A stretch of 10,699 bases of DNA. Source: Pseudorhodoplanes sp. GTDB taxonomy: Bacteria > Pseudomonadota > Alphaproteobacteria > Rhizobiales > Xanthobacteraceae. Under the pieces are notes generated by a model that saw only the letters and a program-made list of their open reading frames with translations, ran no database searches and had not been told where the DNA came from. The stretch lies in NCBI GenBank assembly GCA_008933495.1, contig WBUW01000057.1:1-10699 (forward strand). The letters run 5' to 3'. Of this stretch, positions 6,500 to 10,699 are shown piece by piece (position 1 is the stretch's first letter; each line of letters begins with the position of its first letter). Both the position numbers and the translations under genes were made by a program.

Positions 6500-6877
6500 T
6501 TTGCGCTGTCTGCACAGGGCGCGCCTGTGCACCCGCATTGTTTGAACGGCGCCGGGTTCGCCGTCACTGCGTTCCCTCATGCACGATGAGGGGGATGGCG
6601 CGCCGCAAGGCGCAGGGTAGCCATCCGAACCGCGCGCTCGTTGCCGGGCGCGCGCCGCCTTACGGCGCACCATCGCGGCGTCTTCACCTCTGCACCGGGC
6701 CGCGCTTTCGGGCGGACCTCGCGGTCCGGCCGTCAGCCAGCTCCTGGCGGGGGTCCGTAGTGACCCCGGGCGGAGCCCCGGTGCAGCCCGGGAGCAGGCT
6801 TACGAGGCCTGCGCGCGGGCGCCGCCTCCGTTCCCGCTGTCATGACGTCTCATGAAAACGCCCTCGGCGGAACGGGT
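6500..6877 (-). ncRNA. Candidate structured non-coding RNA of unknown family
   Basis: There is no credible protein gene here, but a near-continuous chain of hairpins fills the region. In minus-strand order: a 7-bp stem (6869-6875 with 6828-6834) enclosing TCATGA-GACG-TCATGA (6855-6840); a 6-bp hairpin (6812-6794); a 10-bp perfect long-range helix (6777-6786 with 6690-6699) enclosing three hairpins (6767-6750, 6748-6736 and 6728-6713, the last with a GCGA loop); a 10-position stem with GCAA loop and one mismatch (6654-6631); a 12-bp stem interrupted by a six-base bulge (6626-6593); then hairpins at 6592-6574, 6564-6546 and 6531-6511. A strong promoter lies immediately upstream and the first stem begins two bases after the predicted start. 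The 3' end is uncertain, with no U-tract seen. Strand caveat: an internal pair in the 6631-6654 stem is U-G on plus but A-C on minus, so a plus-strand RNA or a DNA-level repeat remains possible. Confidence 0.42.
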
Positions 6878-6884
6878 GGATAGG

Positions 6885-6913
6885 AATATAGTCCAATCGG
6901 GCCGATCCGTCAA
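6885..6913 (-). promoter_or_regulatory. Sigma70-type promoter reading toward the structured non-coding region
   Basis: On the minus strand, TTGACG (6913-6908) is separated by exactly 17 bases from TATATT (6890-6885), five of six consensus bases in each box. Predicted transcription start is near A6877. The promoter begins 22 bases beyond the asd terminator, so it would start a separate transcript. No minus-strand gene with a plausible start follows it, which points to a non-coding product. Confidence 0.6.
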
Positions 6914-6935
6914 GTGCGCACGTCCCGGCCGGCGC

Positions 6936-6970
6936 AAAAAAGAAAATGCCCGGGCGCACCGCCCGGGCAT
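6936..6970 (-). terminator. Strong intrinsic terminator of asd
   Basis: A 10-bp perfect stem, ATGCCCGGGC (6946-6955) with GCCCGGGCAT (6961-6970) and a five-base loop, is followed on the minus strand by a U-rich tract (TTTCTTTTTT, 6945-6936). It lies 28 bases after the asd stop codon and separates asd from the promoter at 6885-6913. Confidence 0.93.
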
Positions 6971-6998
6971 CATCCATTCCCGGCGGCCGCCGCCGGAT

Positions 6999-8033
6999 TT
7001 ACGCCGCCTTCTTTTTGGCGCTGATCAGCTTGCGGTTGATCAGGCACTCGGCGATCTGGATGGCGTTGAGGGCGGCGCCCTTGCGCAGATTGTCCGACAC
7101 GCACCACAGCGCGAGCCCGTTCTCGACCGTGGGGTCCTCGCGCACGCGGCTGACATAGGTCGCGTCCTCGCCGGCCGCCTCGTGCGGGGTGGCGTAGCCG
7201 CCGGGCTCGCGCTTGTCGATGACCAGCACGCCCGGCGCGTTGCGCAGCACTTCGTGCGCCTCCTCCGCCGTGATCGGATTCTCGAACTCGATATTGACCG
7301 CCTCCGAATGGCCGATGAAGACCGGCACCCGCACGCAGGTCGCGTTGAGCTTGATCCTGGGATCGAGAATCTTCTTGGTCTCGACCACCATCTTCCACTC
7401 TTCCTTGGTGGAGCCGTCGTCCATGAACACGTCGATATGCGGGATGACATTGAAGGCGATGCGCTTGGGGAATTTCTTCGTCTCGATGTCGCCGAGCGAA
7501 TAGATCGCCTTGGTCTGGCGGTCGAGCTCGTCCATGCCGTCCTTGCCGGCGCCCGACACCGACTGATAGGTCGCGACCACGACGCGCCTGATCCTGGCCT
7601 TGTCGTGCAGCGGCTTGAGCACCACGACAAGCTGCGCGGTCGAGCAGTTCGGGTTGGCGATGATGCCCTTCTTGCGGAAACCGGCGACCGCGTCGGCGTT
7701 GACTTCCGGCACCACCAGCGGCACGTCCGGGTCCATGCGCCAGGTCGAGGAATTGTCGATTACCACCGCGCCGGCGGCCGCGATTTTCGGCGACCATTCC
7801 TTCGACACCGCCCCGCCCGCCGACATCAGGCAGATGTCGACGTCGGAGAAGTCGTAGTTTTCGAGCGCTTTGACCTTCAGCGTTTTTTCACCATAGGAGA
7901 CTTCGACGCCCTGCGACTTGCGCGAGGCGAGCGCGACCACCTCGTCGGCGGGGAACCGCCGTTCGGCCAGGATTTCGAGCATTTCGCGGCCCACATTGCC
8001 GGTGGCGCCGACGATTGCGACCTTGTAACCCAT
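6999..8033 (-). CDS. asd: Aspartate-semialdehyde dehydrogenase
   Basis: A 344-residue NADP-dependent enzyme that reduces aspartyl phosphate to aspartate semialdehyde, the branch point for lysine/diaminopimelate, methionine, threonine and isoleucine. It has an N-terminal nucleotide-binding loop, GATGNVGREML (9-19), and SRKSQG (38-43). The catalytic Cys130 is in ANPNCSTAQ and QSVSGAGKDGMDEL spans 157-170. RVPVFIGHSEAV (235-246) carries the substrate Arg235 and catalytic His242. Length is normal. GGAG eight bases upstream of ATG supports the start. A likely promoter lies at 8095-8123 and a strong terminator at 6936-6970, so it appears to be a single-gene transcript. It is divergent from the cysteine-patterned membrane protein gene starting near 8141. 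Confidence 0.98.
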   Translation of the reverse strand: MGYKVAIVGATGNVGREMLEILAERRFPADEVVALASRKSQGVEVSYGEKTLKVKALENYDFSDVDICLMSAGGAVSKEWSPKIAAAGAVVIDNSSTWRMDPDVPLVVPEVNADAVAGFRKKGIIANPNCSTAQLVVVLKPLHDKARIRRVVVATYQSVSGAGKDGMDELDRQTKAIYSLGDIETKKFPKRIAFNVIPHIDVFMDDGSTKEEWKMVVETKKILDPRIKLNATCVRVPVFIGHSEAVNIEFENPITAEEAHEVLRNAPGVLVIDKREPGGYATPHEAAGEDATYVSRVREDPTVENGLALWCVSDNLRKGAALNAIQIAECLINRKLISAKKKAA

Positions 8034-8094
8034 CGTTCACTCTCCGGGTGAAAATTGCCCCGGCCCCGCGTCCGCGGAAACCGGAACGGAGGCG

Positions 8095-8123
8095 CTTCTA
8101 GGCGAGAAAGCGGCCAAAGACAA
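8095..8123 (-). promoter_or_regulatory. Probable asd promoter
   Basis: On the minus strand, TTGTCT (8123-8118) is followed after exactly 17 bases by TAGAAG (8100-8095), four of six consensus bases each. It lies about 60 bases upstream of the asd start codon, in the correct direction, within the 107-bp divergent spacer. No other good pair was seen there. Confidence 0.45.
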
Positions 8124-8140
8124 CCTTCGGGGCGCCGCGC

Positions 8141-8923
8141 TTGCTACCGGTTTCAACCACCTTGCCGGGCGAACTTCGGGCCGTTGCCGTCCGGCTATTG
8201 GCCTATCTGTGCGGCATTGCCTGCCTCGCCATCGTGACGGCCGAGCTGTTCAAATCGAGCCCGGTCATCGCCGCGGCCGAACCCGCCGCGCGGCCGGAAT
8301 GGATCACGGTCGAGCGGCCCTATCCGGCGTTCGAGGTCCACCTGCCGGAATTCGCCGAAGGACCCCAATACACGATCCAGCGGCACGAGCGCGGCGGCGG
8401 CCGCAAGGACATCCTTACCTTCGGCGAGCCGGGCCGTTCGATGCGCCATGTCGCGATCGAAATCTACCGGCCGGGCAGCGAGCAGCCCGACTTCGACGAC
8501 CCGGTGCGCGCGCTCGTCGCGCGCGTGGCCGCGTTCGAGCCGACCGGCGACATCCGCGCCTCGTTTCCGATCGAAACCAAATACGGCCAGGTCGCCACCG
8601 TCGATTTCGCCTTCGGCCGTTTCGGCGGCGGCCATTGCGTCGGTTTCGTGCGCACCTCGGACGCGCCGCGGCTGCAGATTTCCGGCGTCTCCTGCAACAT
8701 GGGCGCGCTCGTCGACCGCTCGCGCGTCGCCTGCCTGCTCGACCGGCTGACGCTGTTGTCCGCCGGCAGCGACCGCGCCACCGCCAGTTTCTTTGCGCGC
8801 GCGGAGGTCAACCGGACGTTCTGCGGCCAGCGCGATCCGCTGATGTATGCAACCCCGCGCCATCAAGGCCCGGCCGAGCATGCGCCGCCGGTACGCCTGC
8901 GCGGGGCGCTCGCCGCACGCTGA
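8141..8923 (+). CDS. Membrane-anchored periplasmic hypothetical protein, four-cysteine paralog A
   Basis: Up to 260 residues, no named family recognised. A single N-terminal membrane span (about residues 16-36, RLLAYLCGIACLAIVTAELF) is followed by a predicted periplasmic domain. The second half carries HCVGFV (Cys166), SGVSCNMG (Cys185), DRSRVACLLDRL (Cys198) and NRTFCGQ (Cys228). Spacing 19/13/30 nearly matches the protein encoded next, so the two are tandem paralogs; even cysteine number and location suggest two disulfides. The start is uncertain: no ATG precedes the membrane span, and TTG 8141, TTG 8162 and TTG 8198 are the in-frame candidates. GGGG upstream of 8141 is a weak ribosome site. 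It lies 43 bases before the next gene, probably one transcript. Role unknown. Confidence 0.72.
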   Translation: MLPVSTTLPGELRAVAVRLLAYLCGIACLAIVTAELFKSSPVIAAAEPAARPEWITVERPYPAFEVHLPEFAEGPQYTIQRHERGGGRKDILTFGEPGRSMRHVAIEIYRPGSEQPDFDDPVRALVARVAAFEPTGDIRASFPIETKYGQVATVDFAFGRFGGGHCVGFVRTSDAPRLQISGVSCNMGALVDRSRVACLLDRLTLLSAGSDRATASFFARAEVNRTFCGQRDPLMYATPRHQGPAEHAPPVRLRGALAAR

Positions 8924-8966
8924 GCGTCAGCGAACGACGCAAGTCATTTCAGGAACGGGAACGAAC

Positions 8967-9731
8967 ATGGCACTGTCGCAGCAACGTCTGGCATCGAGCG
9001 TCTCGGCCGCCGGCATCGTCGTCCGCTACGCATTCTATCTCCTGGGCGCCATCGTTTTCGGCCTGACCGCGTTCGCCATCCTCTCGATCTGGAACAGCCG
9101 CACCAAACGCATCGACACGTCGCCGGCCTTTCGCCTGACCGCGCCCGAGCTGTCGCGTCTGCCGCTGCGTTCGCAGATCGTCAGCGACCGGCGGCTCGGC
9201 CGGGTCGAAATCCGCCAGCATGGACAGATCTACCATCGCGACATCGATTTCACCGTCGCGCTGATCATGCATCCGTCGGGTTCGATCGCGCTGACCTCCG
9301 ACGGACTCCCGCGGCTGCCCCGCATCAAGCCGCTGCGCTCGGCGCGGACGGTTTCGACCGCCGTCAATTACGATCTCGATACGCGTCTCGGCGACTATCG
9401 CGCCAGCGAATTGCGGGTCGACGCCGACGGGCAGTGGAAGCAGTGTCTCGCTTTCGTCAGCCGCTTCGAGACCGACGCGGTCTCGATCGCCGGCTGGTAT
9501 TGCGACGCCAGCGGCGCCCGGCCGAGCGCCGATCGTCTGGCCTGCCTGCTCGACAAGATCGCGCTCGACGCGCCGCTCGATTCGCCGGAGGCCGACCGTT
9601 TCCTGCGCGCGCGTCTCGCGCGCGCGCCGAAGTGCGCCGCCTCGCCGGTCAGCCAGACCGTGGACACCCGCGCCCGTACCCGCTCCAGCCCGCGCCAATG
9701 GTCGGTGCCGAGCGCGCACCGCGCCTATTGA
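8967..9731 (+). CDS. Membrane-anchored periplasmic hypothetical protein, four-cysteine paralog B
   Basis: A 254-residue protein, no named family recognised. One membrane span near residues 20-42 (RYAFYLLGAIVFGLTAFAILSIW), then a predicted periplasmic domain. The C-terminal half repeats the pattern of paralog A: KQCLAFV (Cys160), AGWYCDASG (Cys179), ADRLACLLDKI (Cys193) and APKCAAS (Cys223), with spacing 19/14/30. The preceding strands also align: DLDTRLGDYRASELRV here with PIETKYGQVATVDFAF in paralog A. ATG 8967 is chosen because GGGA lies six bases upstream and the span follows normally; a longer form from 8847 would overlap the upstream gene and add a non-conserved basic tail. The last 30 residues are Arg/Ser-rich and probably disordered. 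Function unknown. Confidence 0.82.
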   Translation: MALSQQRLASSVSAAGIVVRYAFYLLGAIVFGLTAFAILSIWNSRTKRIDTSPAFRLTAPELSRLPLRSQIVSDRRLGRVEIRQHGQIYHRDIDFTVALIMHPSGSIALTSDGLPRLPRIKPLRSARTVSTAVNYDLDTRLGDYRASELRVDADGQWKQCLAFVSRFETDAVSIAGWYCDASGARPSADRLACLLDKIALDAPLDSPEADRFLRARLARAPKCAASPVSQTVDTRARTRSSPRQWSVPSAHRAY

Positions 9732-10153
9732 TCGGGCGCCGGCGTCCGCGTCCTTGAAATGCAGAGGCGCGCGACGACCGAGCGCCGCCAGCCCGTTGCC
9801 GCAGGAACGGATCGGGCGAGCCGCCGCCCGGCGCGGGCGCCCGCACGGCAAACGCCGATTCAGGATCGTCGGGCACCACCTTGCGGTCGTTGCCGGCAAG
9901 CGCGGCCAGGCGCGCCCATGCCGTGTTTTTCGGTCATCCAGTTCAGCGTGTCGTCCCGTTGCCGCCGGCCATCACACCCCGATACCCGGCAAAGGTCGCA
10001 GATGGCGTCAGCCATCGCGTGGCCGGGGCAATGATGCAACAATCGGCCGCAACCTCGGCCTCGGAAGGGCGGCTTTGCTTGTGCTCGGCCGCCGGCCCGG
10101 CTAGTGTCGGGCCTCGTCACGCCCTTGGGCGCAACGCCTTGGAAAGACTGCAC
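9732..10153. other. 422-bp spacer without a confident gene; possible remnant of a minus-strand gene
   Basis: No intact gene with a convincing start or ribosome site was found. On the minus strand, an open frame from ATG 10015 reads MADAICDLCRVSGCDG... and then TLNWMTEKHGMGA. A one-base shift near 9905-9915 would join it to RLAALAGNDRKVVPDDPESA and on toward 9830. Both pieces show GC-rich third positions, as the real genes here do, so a frameshifted remnant is possible. A 6-bp hairpin (10094-10099 with 10108-10113) lies before the next gene. Nothing else stands out. Confidence 0.3.
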
Positions 10154-10489
10154 ATGTTCAAATTCCCGGCTGCCGTCCTGGCGCTCTCCGCCGCCGCTTT
10201 TCTGGTCGCGGACCGCCCCGCCGATGCGCAGACCCGCTACGAGCGCGGCCCGCGCCAGGCCGGCACCGTGGTCTATTATGTCGACGAATTCGGCCGCCGC
10301 CGCACCCGCGTGATCGTGCAGCGGCGCTCCTATCTCGACGCCGGCACCGAAGTGCTGCCGGGTGAGCGCAAATACAGCGATTATGCGTTCCCGCCGAACT
10401 ATTCGCCGTCGAGCAATGCGCTCGGGCCGGGGCTCGATTTCGACCAGCGCCAGCCGTTCAACAACTGGTTCGACGTGCCGCGCCGCTGA
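10154..10489 (+). CDS. Small exported hypothetical protein
   Basis: A 111-residue protein of unknown function. A clear signal peptide (MFKFPAAVLALSAAAFLVADRPADA, cleavage before QTRYERG) sends it to the periplasm or beyond. The mature part is about 86 residues: GTVVYYVDEFGRRRTRVIVQ, then SYLDAGTEVLPGERKYSDYAFPP and a Pro/Asn/Phe-rich tail ending FNNWFDVPRR; it has no cysteine. ATG 10154 is chosen because GGAAAG lies eight bases upstream and the signal peptide starts there; the frame is open back to 9881, but that stretch shows no protein-like features. I recall Bradyrhizobium-type relatives with the LDAGTEVLPGE block, but none with a known role. Confidence 0.78.
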   Translation: MFKFPAAVLALSAAAFLVADRPADAQTRYERGPRQAGTVVYYVDEFGRRRTRVIVQRRSYLDAGTEVLPGERKYSDYAFPPNYSPSSNALGPGLDFDQRQPFNNWFDVPRR

Positions 10490-10530
10490 GCCGGACCCGC
10501 TCGACCGCCGAGACGTCAAACGCGCAGTTC

Positions 10531-10588
10531 AGAGCATAATCCGTTCGGGTTGAACCGAACCGCGCGCGATTTATTGTTTTTCGCGCGA
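10531..10588. repeat. Second palindromic intergenic repeat-like element
   Basis: AGAGCATAATCCGTTCGGG opens a stretch with two small hairpins: GTTCGG/CCGAAC (10543-10548 with 10555-10560) and CGCGCGA/TCGCGCG (10563-10569 with 10581-10587) around a T-rich loop. The opening resembles the GAGC(A/G)TAATCCG type of intergenic repeat I associate with Bradyrhizobium-like genomes. It lies 42 bases after the exported-protein gene. The rest of the window to 10699 shows no gene. Confidence 0.45.
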
Positions 10589-10699
10589 TCTGGCGCCGAA
10601 CCGGGCGTTTCGCATTTCAACACCTGCAAGATTTTATCGCGCGCCGCCGGCCGCGCTGAGCGCGCGAATGAAAGCGGCAAACGTCCGTCCGCCGCCGGC

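Noticed and set aside
4918..6567. A 549-codon open frame on the minus strand opposite the DUF429 and carbonic anhydrase genes
   Set aside because: High GC bias makes long antisense frames common. The translation is low-complexity Arg/Ala/Gly-rich with no motifs, while the plus strand encodes two clear families.
6631..6690. tRNA-like T-arm suggested by GGTTCGGAT on the minus strand
   Set aside because: The flanks do not form a 5-bp T-stem and no anticodon or acceptor arm fits around it.
6538..6855. Short open frames on both strands within the structured region
   Set aside because: No ribosome sites, basic low-complexity translations, and they run straight through perfect hairpins. Better explained as structured non-coding DNA.
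6500..6877. tmRNA, RNase P RNA, SRP RNA or 6S RNA as the identity of the structured region
   Set aside because: No tag-like reading frame (AANDN type), no GAGGAAAGTCC or ACAGAAA core of RNase P, no GGAAGG/GCA-type SRP loop, and too long and branched for 6S RNA.
6852..8051. A 399-codon open frame on the plus strand opposite asd
   Set aside because: It mirrors the asd codons, is rich in Arg/Asp/His/Val and has no domain; asd on the other strand is certain.
8847..8966. Upstream extension of paralog B
   Set aside because: It would overlap the 3' end of paralog A and displace the membrane span; ATG 8967 has a ribosome site at the right distance.
9881..10153. Upstream extension of the 111-residue exported protein
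   Set aside because: It would bury the signal peptide in the middle of the protein; ATG 10154 has GGAAAG upstream and begins the signal peptide.
1..10699. CRISPR array, insertion sequence, integrase, toxin-antitoxin or phage defence genes
   Set aside because: No regularly spaced direct repeats, transposase motifs, nuclease/helicase pairs or small toxin-like pairs were found on reading both strands.

Overview
The window looks like chromosomal DNA from a high-GC alphaproteobacterium of the Hyphomicrobiales (Bradyrhizobium / Rhodopseudomonas / Xanthobacteraceae type). This rests on the style of the leuC, leuD and asd proteins, on the neighbourhood (leuC ... leuD ... CoA-ester lyase ... carbonic anhydrase ... 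asd), on strong GC bias at third codon positions, and on an intergenic palindromic repeat of the GAGCATGATCCCGAAAA-like type common in these genomes. The species cannot be named from the sequence alone.

Layout. 1-1330 (+): leuC, lacking only its extreme 5' end, ending in a bidirectional terminator (1360-1395). 1426-2284 (-): two small exported proteins, one extraordinarily rich in tyrosine. 2363-3039 (+): a two-gene unit (small single-pass membrane protein, then a zincin metallopeptidase) with an ATGA start/stop overlap. 3151-3756 (+): leuD. 3914-4795 (-): an HpcH/HpaI (CitE-like) CoA-ester lyase. 4796-5001: a divergent spacer filled by a palindromic repeat. 5002-6468 (+): a DUF429 protein and a beta-carbonic anhydrase. 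6469-6998: no protein gene, but an unusually dense run of perfect hairpins with a near-consensus promoter on the minus strand. 6999-8033 (-): asd with its own strong terminator. 8141-9731 (+): two tandem paralogous membrane-anchored proteins with a shared four-cysteine pattern. 10154-10489 (+): a small exported protein. 10490-10699: a second repeat-like stretch.

Functional logic. LeuC and LeuD form isopropylmalate isomerase (leucine synthesis), and Asd opens the lysine/methionine/threonine/isoleucine branch from aspartate, so the backbone is amino-acid biosynthesis. The genes between them (small exported proteins, a zincin with a membrane partner, CoA-ester lyase, DUF429, carbonic anhydrase) show no obvious pathway link and look like conserved-neighbourhood or accessory passengers.

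The most interesting items are the structured non-coding locus at about 6500-6913, whose promoter sits just beyond the asd terminator, and the unnamed paralogous four-cysteine envelope proteins at 8141-9731. No CRISPR array, tRNA, rRNA, transposase or phage gene was seen.
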